From Mycoplasma tauri (GTDB lineage: Bacteria; Bacillota_I; Bacilli_A; Mycoplasmatales; Metamycoplasmataceae), in the NCBI RefSeq assembly GCF_016925555.1, contig NZ_CP070479.1, positions 248,001-312,000 on the forward strand: a DNA stretch of 64,000 nt, written 5' to 3'. How positions within the stretch are numbered: the first letter of the stretch is position 1; every line of letters begins with the position of its first letter. The notes under the pieces were generated by a model. That model ran no database searches and was not told the DNA's origin. It saw only the letters and a list, made by a program, of their open reading frames with translations. The translations under genes and the position numbers were made by a program. Shown here piece by piece: positions 1 to 10,557 of this stretch.

Positions 1-90
1 GTTAGTGCTGAACATTTGAATTCCGCACATTATGAACATACCGTTTTAATAAAAAATGGGAAAGGTGTTGTATTAACGAAAGGAATCTAA
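1..90 (+). CDS. map: Methionine aminopeptidase, C-terminal end (partial)
   Basis: The window opens inside a gene; the last 29 codons are visible and end in TAA. The tail has the pattern SAHYEHTVLI followed by a Gly-rich strand and VLTKGI, the usual end of type I methionine aminopeptidase, with the conserved Glu metal ligand of the EHT segment. The enzyme removes the initiator methionine from new proteins. The stop is only 3 bases before the infA start, which matches the common map-infA-rpmJ-rpsM order at the end of the spc ribosomal operon. The start and the catalytic core lie outside the window. Confidence 0.85.
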   Translation, partial: VSAEHLNSAHYEHTVLIKNGKGVVLTKGI

Positions 91-93
91 TAA

Positions 94-312
94 ATGGCTA
101 AAGACGCTATTAAAATTAGAGCAAAAGTTAAAGAAATTTATTCAACGGATGAATATTTAGTTGAACTTGAAAGTGGTCAGGAAATTAAAGCTAATATCTC
201 AGGTAAAATGCGTGTAAATCACATTAGAATCTTACCTGGCGATGAAGTAGATGTAGAACTTAGTCCATACAATTTACTTCGGGGCAGAATTACCTATCGC
301 CACAATAAATAA
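94..312 (+). CDS. infA: Translation initiation factor IF-1
   Basis: This 72-residue protein is the normal length for IF-1, a single S1-type OB fold that binds the 30S A site during initiation. The central segment with [17 protein letters not shown] and the later [14 protein letters not shown] and GRITYR motifs are the conserved IF-1 landmarks. It follows map by 3 bases and precedes rpmJ by 11 bases, so it is co-transcribed within the ribosomal operon. A GAAAGGAATC stretch at the end of map serves as its ribosome binding site. Confidence 0.97.
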   Translation: MAKDAIKIRAKVKEIYSTDEYLVELESGQEIKANISGKMRVNHIRILPGDEVDVELSPYNLLRGRITYRHNK

Positions 313-323
313 GGAGACTAGTT

Positions 324-437
324 ATGAAAGTTAGAGCAAGCGTAAAGAAGATGTGCAAAGACTGTCGTATTATTAAAAGAAAAGGTGTTATTAGAGTTAT
401 TTGCTCTATTCCAAAACACAAACAAAGACAAGGATAG
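324..437 (+). CDS. rpmJ: 50S ribosomal protein L36
   Basis: A 37-residue protein that is complete and of standard length. The zinc-ribbon ligands Cys11, Cys14, Cys27 and His32 are all present, so this is the zinc-binding form of L36. It is very basic and ends in KHKQRQG. An AAGGAG ribosome binding site lies 8 bases before the ATG. It sits between infA and rpsM as in most bacteria. Confidence 0.96.
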   Translation: MKVRASVKKMCKDCRIIKRKGVIRVICSIPKHKQRQG

Positions 438-444
438 GATATAA

Positions 445-816
445 ATGGCTAGAATTTTAAATATTGAAATACCAAACAATAAACGTGTTGTTATTTCATT
501 AACATACATTTATGGTATCGGTAGAACAAAGGCACAAGAAATTTGTGCACAAGCAAAAATTGACGAAAACATCAGAGTTAAAGATTTATCAGAAACACAA
601 TTAAGTGTAATAAGAGAAATTGCAAAAGGCTATGTTACAGAAGGCGATTTACGTAGAGAAACTTCATTAAACATCAAACGTTTAATGGAAATTAAATGCT
701 ACAGAGGCATTCGTCATCGTAAAGGATTACCAGTTAGAGGTCAAAGCACAAAGAGTAATGCTCGTACAAGAAAAGGACCAAGAAAAACTGTTGCTGGTAA
801 GAAATCAACTAAATAG
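445..816 (+). CDS. rpsM: 30S ribosomal protein S13
   Basis: The 123-residue protein has the S13 N-terminal signature with [14 protein letters not shown] (helix-two-turn-helix), the middle [12 protein letters not shown] segment, and the basic C-terminal tail [11 protein letters not shown] followed by [11 protein letters not shown]13 lies in the head of the small subunit and contacts the P-site tRNA and L5. It starts 7 bases after rpmJ, preceded by AGGATAGGAT as a weak ribosome binding site. Confidence 0.97.
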   Translation: MARILNIEIPNNKRVVISLTYIYGIGRTKAQEICAQAKIDENIRVKDLSETQLSVIREIAKGYVTEGDLRRETSLNIKRLMEIKCYRGIRHRKGLPVRGQSTKSNARTRKGPRKTVAGKKSTK

Positions 817-829
817 TTAGGGAGAAGTT

Positions 830-1216
830 ATGGCTAAAAAAACAAAGAAAAAGAACATAACCAATGGTGTTGCTCACATCCATTCAACTAATCAAAATAC
901 AATCGTAACATTTGCTGATGAACAAGGTAATGTAATTGCATGAAGTAGTTCTGGTGCTATCGGTTATAAAGGTACAAAGAAAAAAACACCTTATGCAGCT
1001 GGTTTAGCAGCTCAAGCAGCTTCTGAAGCAGCTAAAGAACAAGGTATTAGAAGTGTTAGAGTTGAACTTAAAGGTTTAGGTTCAGGTAAAGATGCGGCTC
1101 GTAAACAAATTGAAGTGTCAGGAATTACAGTTACAGAAATTAAAGATGTGACCCCAGTTCCTCACAATGGAACAAGACCTCCAAAACGTATTCTTAAACG
1201 CGAAAAAATGAAATAA
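830..1216 (+). CDS. rpsK: 30S ribosomal protein S11
   Basis: The 128-residue reading frame is split by one in-frame TGA at 941-943 that must be tryptophan ([18 protein letters not shown]), direct evidence for the mycoplasma genetic code. The conserved S11 motifs include [24 protein letters not shown] and the C-terminal [14 protein letters not shown] segment. S11 helps form the platform of the 30S subunit. A GGGAGA ribosome binding site precedes the ATG and the gene lies between rpsM and rpoA, the standard alpha-operon order. Confidence 0.97.
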
Positions 1217-1232
1217 AAGGAGAGTATAACTT

Positions 1233-2243
1233 ATGGAAAGAATGTCTAAATTAGATTACTTACAAGTAGGTAACTCTGCAAATGAAAATAATCCAAATGA
1301 AGTTACATTTTCACTTAAACCACTTGAAAGAGGATTCGGTAATACACTTGCTGTAGCTCTTAGAAGAGTCGTTTTATCAAATATAACTTCACTTGCTTTA
1401 TTTGCGATTAGAATCGAAAATGTAAGTCATGAATTTCAAACAATTTCAGGTATTGTAGAAGATGTTACTGCAATAATTATGAATCTTAGAAAAGTTAAGT
1501 TCTCATATGACCCTGAATTTATCGATGATGGAAAAATTATTAAAGCTACTTTGAAATCAGATCAAATTGGTGTTGTAACATCAAAAAGCATTGATGTTGA
1601 AAACCCATCTGTAGAAATTATTAATAAAAGCCAAGAGATTGCAACAATTCAAAAAGGTACATTGAACATTGAACTTTACTTGCGTCCAGGCAGAGGGTTT
1701 GTTTCTAATGAAGAAAACAAGAAGTTCATTCAAAATGACTCATTATTTGCTTCAAAAATTGAATCAAATATCAAAAAAGGCTTATTTATAGCTACAGACA
1801 GCAATTTTAGTCCAATTGAAAAAGTTAAATATGATGTTCAAGAATTAAACTCATCAAGCAACAAAATTGAAGAAGAGTTATTATTCACTATAACAACTGA
1901 TGGTACTGTAAGTGCAAAAAATGCTCTTGCACAAGCATCTGAGATTTTAATTGCTCATATTGCTATTATTGGTGATGTTGATAAAATGTCTGCTGATATT
2001 TTTGTAGAAGAGAAAGAAATTAAGTCTGATGTTATTGAAAATGATCTTGACATTAGCCAATTAGGTCTTTCAGTTCGTTCATTGAACGCCCTTAGAAGAA
2101 TTGGCAAAATGAAGGCATCTGAAGTAGCAGCTATGACTTGAGAAGAATTAGAACAAACTAAAAATCTTGGTCGTAAATCACTTGATGAAATTCAAGAGTG
2201 TTTGAAATTAAATGGCTTTACTCTTAGTAAAGGAGATGAATAA
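1233..2243 (+). CDS. rpoA: DNA-directed RNA polymerase subunit alpha
   Basis: 336 residues. The N-terminal domain (about 1-240) carries the dimerisation motif around PLERGFGNTLAVALRRVVLS; the C-terminal domain (about 265-336) carries the helix-hairpin-helix pattern LGLSVRSLNALRRIG and the NLGRKSLDEI motif that contacts promoter DNA and regulators. One TGA (2139-2141) is read as Trp in the C-terminal domain. The start at 1233 is preferred because an AAGGAG lies about 10 bases upstream; Met4 (1242) is a possible alternative. The stop overlaps the rplQ start by one base, suggesting coupled translation. Confidence 0.97.
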
Positions 2244-2608
2244 TGGCAAATCCAACACAAATTTATAGTCGTGACACTAAATGAAGAAAAGGTGTTTTAA
2301 GAACACTTGTAAGTGAATTATTTGCAAAAGGTCGTATTACAACAACTTTAACAAGAGCTAAAGAATTACGTAGACATGCTGAAAAACTTATTACAAAAGC
2401 TAAAAAACCTACATTAGCTAACCGTCGTATGGTTGCAAGTTTCTTGCGTTCTACAATGGTAAATGAAAAGGTAGATGTACTTAAACACTTATTTGACACA
2501 ATTGCACCCGCATATGCTAACAGAAACGGCGGATACACAAGAATTTATAAACTTGTTAACCGTTTAGGCGACAATGCGCCTATGGCTATCATTGAATTAG
2601 TTAAATAA
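2243..2608 (+). CDS. rplQ: 50S ribosomal protein L17
   Basis: 121 residues, the usual length of bacterial L17. The start begins [20 protein letters not shown], where W is a TGA codon, and the segment [20 protein letters not shown] is the most conserved part of L17. The gene overlaps the rpoA stop by one base (TAATG) and has AAAGGAGATG as ribosome binding site inside rpoA. It is the last gene of the ribosomal operon, followed by a hairpin terminator. Confidence 0.96.
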
Positions 2609-2642
2609 TTCATTAAAATTTCATCCATGAATAATTATTACT

Positions 2643-2675
2643 AAAAAATTCAAGTTTCATCTTGAGTTTTTTATT
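2643..2675 (+). terminator. Rho-independent terminator after rplQ
   Basis: AAAAAATTCAAG pairs with CTTGAGTTTTTT around a TTTCAT-type loop and runs into a T-rich tract. It closes the ribosomal operon and separates it from the ECF transporter genes. Confidence 0.75.
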
Positions 2676-2775
2676 TATTTTTGGCTATAAAATAGGTAAA
2701 TAAGTAAATTTTATTGATGTCATTATTTCAAGCAATAATATTAAATTTTTGTGCCATTAAAAATAACTTTAATAA

Positions 2776-2791
2776 TATAATTAAGTTTATG
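2776..2791 (+). promoter_or_regulatory. -10 box immediately before ecfA1 (leaderless start)
   Basis: A perfect TATAAT at 2776-2781 is followed only 7 bases later by the ecfA1 ATG at 2789. A normal transcription start 6-8 bases after the -10 box would fall on or next to the A of the ATG, and there is no Shine-Dalgarno sequence. This supports 2789 rather than the upstream in-frame ATG at 2714 as the start. Confidence 0.6.
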
Positions 2792-3586
2792 ATAAAGATT
2801 AAAAATTTAGTATTTAAATATCCCCGTTCAAAAAAGAATGCTATAAACAAATTAAATTTTGAAATTGAAAAAGGAAAATATATTGCTATTTTAGGACACA
2901 ATGGTTCAGGCAAAAGTACATTTTCAAAACTTTTAGTAGCTCTTTATAAACCAGAAGCAGGGACAATTCAAATTGATTCAACGGTTATTGAAAAGAAAAC
3001 TATTAGAGAAATCAGAAAAAAAGTAGGAATTATTTTCCAAAATCCTGATAATCAATTTATTGGCGCATCAATTGAAGATGATATTGCTTTTGGTCTTGAA
3101 AATAAACTTATGCCACGTAAAGAAATGAAACCTATTATTGAAAAACTTTCTGCATTAGTAGGAATGGATAAATATTTGTCAAAAACCCCACAATCACTTT
3201 CTGGCGGTCAAAAACAAAGAGTTGCAATAGCGTCTGTTTTAGCTCTTGATCCTGAAATAATTATTTTTGATGAAGTAACTAGTATGCTTGATCCATTAGG
3301 AAAAAGAAAAATACTTGAAATTATCCGTGATATTCAAAAACAAAAGAATAAAACTTTGATTTCAATAACTCATGATATGGATGAAGCTATATTAGCTGAT
3401 GAGTGTTTAGTGTTTTCAGGTGGTGAATTAGTTGCCCAAGGAACACCAAGCGAAATTTTAAATAACAAAGAGATTATTGAACTTGCTAAAATTGACTCAC
3501 CATTCATTTATAAACTAAGCGAAAAAATAAATGGCATTAAACCAACATATGATGAGAAGGAGTTGTTAGAACAATTATGCAAATAA
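2789..3586 (+). CDS. ecfA1: ECF transporter ATPase 1
   Basis: 265 residues from the ATG at 2789. ABC motifs are in order: Walker A GHNGSGKS (36-43), Q-loop FQNPDNQF (about 83-90, the QNPD form typical of ECF ATPases), signature LSGGQKQR (137-144), Walker [10 protein letters not shown] with the H-loop ITHDMDEA. An in-frame extension to 2714 exists but has no ribosome binding site and lies upstream of the -10 box. EcfA1 pairs with EcfA2 to power vitamin and micronutrient uptake through EcfT and interchangeable S components. Its end overlaps ecfA2 by 10 bases. Confidence 0.93.
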   Translation: MIKIKNLVFKYPRSKKNAINKLNFEIEKGKYIAILGHNGSGKSTFSKLLVALYKPEAGTIQIDSTVIEKKTIREIRKKVGIIFQNPDNQFIGASIEDDIAFGLENKLMPRKEMKPIIEKLSALVGMDKYLSKTPQSLSGGQKQRVAIASVLALDPEIIIFDEVTSMLDPLGKRKILEIIRDIQKQKNKTLISITHDMDEAILADECLVFSGGELVAQGTPSEILNNKEIIELAKIDSPFIYKLSEKINGIKPTYDEKELLEQLCK

Positions 3587-4536
3587 ACATTAAAAATTTA
3601 TCACACTCTTTTTTATCAAAAACACCAGCAGAATTCAAGGCCGTTAATAGTGCTTCATGTGTTATTAATCAGGGTGAATTCATAGGAATAATAGGACAGA
3701 CAGGTAGTGGTAAAACAACATTTATTGAACATTTAAATGGTTTAATATTACCTACTGAAGGCTCTATAGAATGAATTTTTCAAAACGAAAAATTTGACAA
3801 GGAAACAAAAACAAATACTAAATTTATGGATAAAGTAATTGTTGATTTAAATCCAACAAAAGTCCGTAACAATAAAGTTAAAAAACCAAAAAAAGTAAAG
3901 AAAATAAAACAAGCTAAATCAATTCGCAAAAGAGTAGGTGTTGTTTTTCAATTTGCTGAATATCAGCTATTTGAAGAGACTATTGAAAAAGATATAGCCT
4001 TTGGCCCTCGTAGTTTTGGTGTAGGAAAAAAAGAAGCTTTTGAAAGAGCTAAAAAATATTTACTTGAAGTTGGGCTTGATGAAACTTACCTTAAAAAATC
4101 TCCTTTTGACCTATCTGGCGGTCAAAAAAGAAGAGTAGCTCTTGCAGGAATATTAGCTATGGAGCCTGATTTTTTAATAGCTGATGAGCCAACAGCAGGA
4201 CTAGATCCTGTAGGTGTTGTTGAAATTCTTAATATCTTTAAAAAATTACACGAAAAAGGCAAGACAATAATAATTGTCACGCACGATCTTGACAATGTAT
4301 TAGAATATACACAAAGAGTTCTAGTATTTAAAGAAGGTTCTATTGTTCGAGATGGTGAAACTTATGAAGTTTTAAAAGATGTTGATTTCTTGAACAAAAA
4401 TTACATGGAGCCACCTAAGCTTTTAGCATTTACTTCTAAATTACAAGCTAATAATATTCCTGTGCCAAAAGTAAAATCTATTGATGATTTAGCCACTTTT
4501 TTAAATAAGTTTTTAAAAGAAAAGGAGGTTAAATAA
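3577..4536 (+). CDS. ecfA2: ECF transporter ATPase 2
   Basis: 319 residues, interrupted by a TGA Trp codon at 3772-3774. Motifs: Walker [10 protein letters not shown]-loop [12 protein letters not shown] (the QFAEYQLF form of EcfA2), signature LSGGQKRR, Walker [15 protein letters not shown], and H-loop VTHDLDNV. Between Walker A and the Q-loop there is a Lys-rich insertion of about 45 residues ([15 protein letters not shown]) that makes it longer than typical EcfA2 (about 280). It overlaps ecfA1 upstream and ecfT downstream (TAATG), so the three are translated together. Confidence 0.92.
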
Positions 4537-5441
4537 TGAATGGCAATTATAGTCGTTATGTAATGCAAAATTCTTTTGTTCACAAACTAGATCCAAGATT
4601 CAAAATAATTTTTGCAGTTATTTATATTATTATTACATTTATAGCTTATGATTTTATTACTTTAGCGATTCTTCTTGCTCCTATTATTGTTCTTCATATA
4701 ATAGCCACTAAAAATGTTACTTCATTGTTTAAATTTATGATAATGCCTCTTTTTATTGGTTTTTTCATTTTTTGAGTGAACATTTACACTATGAAATACA
4801 AGATATATGAACCAGATGGTTCATGAACTAATGAATATGCTAAATTGAAAGATTGATATCCTTTTCCTATTTCACTTGGTGGTGATTTTCATATTTCATG
4901 AGAAGCTATAGCCAGAACACTTGGATTAATGCTAAGAGTTTACATTTTAATAATTGTTACTACTCTTATGGTTGCTACAACTCAACCAACCTTGTTATCT
5001 AGAGCACTTGAAGATTTATTTTTACCTCTTAAATTATTATTTATACCGACACATGTCATTGTAATGATTATTTATATTGCACTTAGATTTATTCCTACAT
5101 TGTTAGAAGAAGCTAAAAGAATAACTAAGGCACAAGCTAGCAGAGGTGTTGATTATAAAAATGGTAAATTTAAGGACAAAGTTAAATCATTTACAACATT
5201 AATTATTCCATTATTTGTAAGTGCTTTTTCTAAAGCTGAAGATCTATCAAATGCAATGGAAACTAGAGGATATGATCCTTATGCAAAGAGAACTAAATAT
5301 AGAATAATAATTCCAACTTGACGTGATTTAATATTATTCATTCTTACAATATTTGTTGTTGTTTATGTTGCTCTTATTCGTGAACAAATTTGACCATGAA
5401 GCAATTTAGATTTTCAAATTAATGCATCATTTAACTATTAA
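4536..5441 (+). CDS. ecfT: ECF transporter transmembrane component T
   Basis: 301 residues with several TGA Trp codons. It begins NGNYSRYVMQNSFVHKLDPRFK; the HKLDPRFK motif is the classic EcfT N-terminus. There are about five membrane helices and two coupling-helix motifs, ASRGVDYK and ETRGYDPYAKRT, which match the conserved A-R-G signatures that dock onto the two ATPases. It overlaps the ecfA2 stop by one base with AAAGGAGG as ribosome binding site. Its S-component partners are encoded elsewhere; one candidate lies at 39547-40620. Confidence 0.93.
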
Positions 5442-5453
5442 TAACATGATAAT

Positions 5454-5486
5454 AAAAATACAAACTTTGTTGGTTTGTATTTTTTT
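5454..5486. terminator. Bidirectional terminator between ecfT and the leftward lipoprotein gene
   Basis: AAAAATACAAAC and GTTTGTATTTTT form a perfect stem around a short loop, with a T run on both strands. It lies between two convergent genes and can serve both. Confidence 0.8.
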
Positions 5487-5512
5487 ATTGCCTTATTTAT
5501 AGATATATAAGA

Positions 5513-6580
5513 CTAATTATTAAATATTTTCTTTATTTGATCTCGTGTCAATTTAGCTTCTTGTGCTATTTGAATTAAAACTTTTCTTACTGCATATAAT
5601 TTTTTATATGCCTCACTTGATTTTTGATATAAAGGAGACAAAAAATTTGATTCTGTGAATTTAAATAAGTTATTAATTCTTGATACAAGCTCTTCAAATT
5701 TTGCAAGCAATTCATTATTATTTTTTTCTTTTAATTTAGCTTTAATATTTTCAACATTTTTTACAAAATTAACATTTTGATGACTATTAAGTTTAGAGTT
5801 ATTTTTAAAATTATTAAATAATGTTAGATAGTTAAGTGTTTCCCATAACATATTATATGTTGCATGAGAATGGTTATGATCAATAGAAGCTGAATTATAA
5901 TTATTGCTATTATAATTTTTGAATTTAGCATTAATAAATTCGTCTTTGTCAACTAATTTATTCTTATTAGAATCAATAAATAAAATAGAAAGATTACTAT
6001 AATCGCTTTCAATTCAATTAGCCCATTCTTCAGACTTAAATAAAACCCCTTTTAAATTATCATCAAAAGCTTTAAAAATAATTTTTGAGTTATCATCAAA
6101 TTCTTTGTTAGTAAAATAATTTAAGAATTGATTTAAATTATTTTGAAATTGTTTATTAAAATCTTTTATTATTGTGCTAAGTGATTCAAAAAGATTTTTA
6201 ATTATAAATTCATCTGAATAATCAAAAAAAGTGTTTCTTATAATATTTAAAAATTCAGCATCATTTTTAGATTCATCATAAAAATTCTTCATCAACTTAT
6301 CTAATTGTTCATTATTATTTTTGCCCAAAAATAGATCAATAATTTTTTCTTTAAAATCGTTATTTGATTCATAATTATTGTCTATTTTGTTTGCAAAAAA
6401 ATTATTTTTTACATTTTTGATTTCATTTTTATATTCCATAATCAGATTATTTAAGTTATTATTAGAACTTTCAGGTTTTTTATCTTTACTTTTTGAGCTA
6501 TTGCCACAACTAACTAATATTAATGGTAATGCTATTGTGCTTATGTTTAGTGTTAAAAGTTTTTTGTATGTATTTTTCAT
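5513..6580 (-). CDS. Lipoprotein with an EF-hand-like loop
   Basis: 355 residues once the TGA codon at 6014-6016 is read as Trp. The N-terminus has Lys residues, a hydrophobic core and the lipobox LILVSC, so it should be a surface lipoprotein. The mature part is Asn/Lys-rich and helical. Residues about 203-214 read DSNKNKLVDKDE followed by Phe, which matches the calcium-binding EF-hand loop in positions 1, 3, 5, 8, 9 and 12; only the usual Gly at position 6 is Lys. No family name is recognised. It is a single leftward gene facing ecfT and divergent from tpiA. Confidence 0.8.
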
Positions 6581-6674
6581 TTTTTTATCCTTATTTTATT
6601 ATTATTACTTATTTAAAAATTAATATGTGAATTATGATAAAAATTATCAATTTTCTATTTTGAATTAAAATTAT

Positions 6675-6680
6675 TATAAT
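6675..6680 (+). promoter_or_regulatory. -10 box of tpiA
   Basis: TATAAT lies 27 bases before the tpiA ATG, leaving room for a short leader with the TAAGGAGA ribosome binding site. Confidence 0.55.
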
Positions 6681-6707
6681 GTTTATTTTATAACGTAAGG
6701 AGAAAAT

Positions 6708-7475
6708 ATGAAGAGATTTTATGTTATTGGAAATTGAAAGATGCACAAGACTTTCACAGAAACTCTTGAATTCTTTGAGTTATTTCAATATTCTTACAAA
6801 AAATATTTGAAAAACAATCCTAATTTAGCGCCTTATGTTAATAATAATGTTTTTGCAGTAGCTCCTGCCCATTGTAATCTTGCTTCTTATTTTACTAATA
6901 AGGTGCCAGAATTAAAATTATGTAGCCAAAATATGTCAAAAAATGAAGAAGGGGCATTTACAGGGGAAGTTAGTGCTAGAATGTTACAAGATTTAAATGT
7001 AACTTTTGCAATCTGTGGGCATTCTGAACGTAGAATGTATCATTCAAGCCATGAAAATGATGAAAGCATTAACAAAAAAATTATTCAGTGCGTAAAATAC
7101 AATATAACTCCAATTATTTGCGTTGGAGAATCTAGAGAAGCACACTCTTCAGGAAACACAAAAGAGGCTATTAGAAAACAATTAAGAGTATTGCTTAATG
7201 AAGTTAATATTGAAAAAGTAGTTATAGCATATGAGCCAATATGATCAATAGGCTCTGGAAAAACACCTACACCAAGTGAAGTTGAAAATGTTTGTGCTAT
7301 GATTCATGAATTGACTAGTCCTAATATACCTGTTTTGTATGGTGGAAGTGTTAATGCTAATAATGTCAATGATTTTGTAAACTTGGATAATGTGAATGGT
7401 TTTTTGGTAGGATCTGCAAGTTTAGAAATTGACTCATTTCTTAAGCTTATTTCTGTTAATGCGGGAGACAAATAA
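6708..7475 (+). CDS. tpiA: Triosephosphate isomerase
   Basis: 255 residues, the normal length. It interconverts dihydroxyacetone phosphate and glyceraldehyde 3-phosphate in glycolysis. Active-site residues are all present: Asn9 and Lys11 (GNWKMHK, W = TGA), His105 (CGHSERR), Glu176 (AYEPIW), and the phosphate-binding loop YGGSVNANN with LVGSASL near the end. AAGGAG precedes the ATG by 7 bases. It stands alone between a leftward lipoprotein gene and a strong terminator. It indicates a working lower glycolytic pathway. Confidence 0.96.
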
Positions 7476-7476
7476 T

Positions 7477-7503
7477 AAAACTGTCAATTTTGACAGTTTT
7501 TTA
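7477..7503 (+). terminator. Terminator after tpiA
   Basis: AAAACTGTCA / TGACAGTTTT form a perfect 10-bp stem with a 4-base loop, followed by Ts, starting right after the tpiA stop. Confidence 0.88.
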
Positions 7504-7575
7504 CTAAAAAAATAATATTTTAAGGAATTTTTTATATGTTCTATATTATGAAATATTTTAAAGTGTTAACTTTGT

Positions 7576-7581
7576 TATAAT
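7576..7581 (+). promoter_or_regulatory. -10 box of the repeat surface protein gene
   Basis: TATAAT 54 bases before the ATG at 7635; a ribosome binding site AAAGAGGAAT follows in the leader. Confidence 0.45.
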
Positions 7582-7634
7582 TATTTCATTAAATATAGAT
7601 AAGTCTACTTTTAATTAGTAAAAGAGGAATTTAT

Positions 7635-10319
7635 ATGAATAAATTTAAAAAAATTTTGATTGCTGCATCTGCTGGAATTTTAATAGCAGCAGGAGCAATT
7701 TCTTTACCTTTTATCATATCTAATAAAAACAATGAATCATCTAAACAAAGAGAAAATTCAAATAATAATAATAATAAACTAGATTTTGAAACAAAATTTA
7801 AAAATTTAGTTAAACAAATTAATGAGTCTAAAAATATCAATGAAACACAAAAAAGTGACCTTAATAATTTAATTAGCGAAATAAACACTCTCAGAGACAA
7901 AAAAGATAAAACATGAATTCCAAAAGTTAATGAACTTGAAGAAAAATTTAACAAATACTCTGTTAAAAAAGCTGAATTAGAGAATTTGAACTCAGAAGAA
8001 TCTACAGCTGAAACAAAATTTAAAAATTTAGTTAAACAAATTAATGAGTCTAAAAATATCAATGAAACACAAAAAAGTGATCTTGATAATTTAATTAGCG
8101 AAATAAACACTCTCAAAGACAAAAAAGATAAAACATGAATTCCAAAAGTTAATGAACTTGAAGAAAAATTTAACAAATACTCTGTTAAAAAAGCTGAATT
8201 AGAGAATTCGGACTCAGAAGAATCTACAGCTGAAACAAAATTTAAAAATCTAGTTAAACAAATTAACGAGTCTAAAAATATCAATGAAACACAAAAAAGT
8301 GATCTTAATAATCTAATTAGTGAAATAAACACTCTCAAAGACAAAAAAGATAAAACATGAATTCCAAAAGTTAATGAACTTGAAGAGAAATTTAACAAAT
8401 ACTCTGTTAAAAAAGCAGAATTAGAGAATTTGGACTCAGAAGAATCTACAGCTGAAACAAAATTTAAAAATTTAGTTAAACAAATTAATGAGTCTAAAAA
8501 TATCAATGAAACACAAAAAAGTGATCTAAATAATTTAATTAGCGAAATAAACACTCTCAGAGACAAAAAAGATAAAACATGAATTCCAAAAGTTGATCAG
8601 TTAGAGGAGCATTTTAATAGAATTAATCAGCAAAATTTACAAAGTCTAAAAAAAGAATTAGAAGAAATAAATAAAGAGCGTGAAAAAACAATTATTGATC
8701 TTAATGCTAAGCTAATTGAGCATTGAAAAAATGAAGATTGATATGATAGAACAACATATTTAAAAGATGAAGAAATAAAATTTGTTAATAAGTTAAAGGA
8801 ACAAACATTAAAACAAATAGTTAATTTACAAGATGAAGCTAATAAAGCAGAAAATCAAAATATTGATAAAATACAATCTTTTATTAACCTTGCTAAAGAA
8901 AACAATGAATATATTAAAGAATGGTTTGCTATTTTTAATATATATAAAGAAAAAACTATTTTTGAAGAATTATCTTTTAATTATGTTTTCTTAAAAACTA
9001 TTGACGAATATAAGCAATTTATGGAAGAATTGGATAAAAATCTAGATAAAATAAATAAAGAAATAAATCTAATAATTAATAATGGAGAGAACACACCAAC
9101 TGTTGAAGAATTCAAAAAATATGTTGAAGCACATGATAATTTAAAAAAGATTGTAGATGATGAATATCATAAATTAGAAGAAAAAACTAAAGCCATAGAT
9201 TTAAAAGAAGAATTGAGAAAAGTTGTAACATGATACGAAAAGTCATTCCCATTTATTGAACCTTATTGATATGTTGCTTTAACAAAAGAAGAGTTATTTT
9301 CTCGTTGACTTCGTGATAGGCATAATGAATTAAATCAATTTTATAATTTCAATATAAAATCTGTATACGAAAATGATAAAAAAATAAAAGAACTTGAAAA
9401 TATGGAAAGAATAAAGCTTTTATTTGATATAGAACATTTTAAAAAGTCTGTCATTGAAAGTAAAGATAATTATTTAAAATCTAAAGAATATGAAGATGAT
9501 GAAAAATTTCAGAAACATAAAGTAAAAGATCCATTAACTGTTTTTAATTATTTTAAAAAATGAAAAGAAATCATTGAGTCAGAAGAATTGAAAGAATACT
9601 TAAAAAATGATAAATATGAAAACGCCATTCAAATATACAAAAAAGATGGTAAAACGGAACCAGTTGAAAATGGCGAATATGAAATTTATTGAAAAATAGA
9701 TGATATTTCAATTTGAGAAAATGAAAAATTTGAAGAATTAAAAAGAATAACTACCCCAAGCGATACAAATAAACCAATACTAGTTAAAAAGAATAGATAT
9801 AGATTTTTACAAGATGTAGTTTATAAAGGCATGGTGGCAAATGATGCTGATTCCTATTTTATATATAGAATTTATGACAAACTATATGCATGAGCTTCTC
9901 AATTTATTAGTATTTGAGGGCAAGAATTAACAAAGATATCTTCTTTGATGATAAAACCTAATGATGAATCTTCAAGTCAAATTAATAAAAATATTTTTAA
10001 TTTGACTCAAGAAGAATTTTTACAAAATTATACTAGAGAATATTTAAATGAATTATGTAAGTTTGCTGACCGAAATGAATATGCAATTGTCGAATACATT
10101 AAAGAAATTATTTTAAGAAAATTTGAAGAATATAAATCTACTGATAAAAAAACGCAAATTAATAATTATTGAAGACCAAAATTAGATTCAATTTATAATG
10201 AATTTGTTAAAAGAGATAATGAAAATTCTTTTATTAAAATGCAAGCTAAAAGTGCAGATGAAATATTAGATTTTAGAAAAGAATTCGAAACATGACTAGC
10301 GCAAGTTGAAAACAACTAG
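7635..10319 (+). CDS. Membrane-anchored coiled-coil surface protein with 74-residue repeats
   Basis: 894 residues with many TGA Trp codons. The first 30 residues form a signal anchor (basic start, then an Ala/Ile-rich helix) with no cysteine, so it is probably held in the membrane by this helix rather than by lipid. An Asn-rich linker leads into almost four tandem copies of a 74-residue unit (about residues 52-325), each with the pattern TKFKNLVKQINESK and, near its middle, KDKTWIPKVNELEEKF. The rest is Lys/Glu-rich and helical, ending WLAQVENN. No enzymatic motif is seen. The role is likely surface structure, adhesion or antigenic variation (inference). Confidence 0.82.
7788..8612 (+). repeat. 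Tandem 222-bp repeat array, about 3.7 copies
   Basis: Copies begin at 7788, 8010, 8232 and 8454 (GAAACAAAATTT), an exact 222-bp period (74 codons). The copies differ at only a few bases, such as AACTCA/TCGGACTCA in the segment before the next unit. The fourth copy diverges after KTWIPKV. Because the period is a multiple of three, copy-number change keeps the frame. The complementary strand is also open here, but only as a side effect of codon use. Confidence 0.93.
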
Positions 10320-10525
10320 TTCTATAAAAAAATATAATATGTTTGGATATGATTTTAAGTTATCAATTAAAATAGTGATACTTAAACAAAAGCAGCTGAA
10401 GAAAAATTTAAAAATGATGAAAAAATCAAACAATTTTAAAGAAAAATAGATTGCTAAATAATGATGAATGTAATGACTTGTTTATTGAACGTGAAAAAGT
10501 TATTAAGCAAATTGAAACTGATAAA
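10320..10525 (+). pseudogene. Decayed tail of a coiled-coil surface gene
   Basis: After the stop of the repeat protein the sequence still resembles the same kind of coding DNA but is broken. Short stretches such as AAEEKFKNDEKIKQF and LLNNDECNDLFIEREKVIKQ can be read, in different frames and separated by stops. This looks like the remnant of a paralogous surface protein or of a longer C-terminus. The link to the neighbouring gene is inference. Confidence 0.35.
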
Positions 10526-10557
10526 TAGTATAACTTATATAGCTATACTTTTTTTAT
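10526..10557 (+). terminator. Terminator downstream of the repeat protein
   Basis: AGTATA pairs with TATACT around an A/T-rich loop and is followed by a run of seven Ts. Confidence 0.5.

Noticed and set aside
2714-2788. N-terminal extension of ecfA1 from ATG 2714
   Set aside because: The extension is hydrophobic and non-conserved, has no ribosome binding site and lies upstream of the -10 box before ATG 2789.
7631-8566. A 311-codon open frame on the minus strand with four repeats
   Set aside because: It is the mirror of the 222-bp repeat array in the plus-strand surface protein gene; Leu/Ser-rich composition, no ribosome binding site, no homology recognised.
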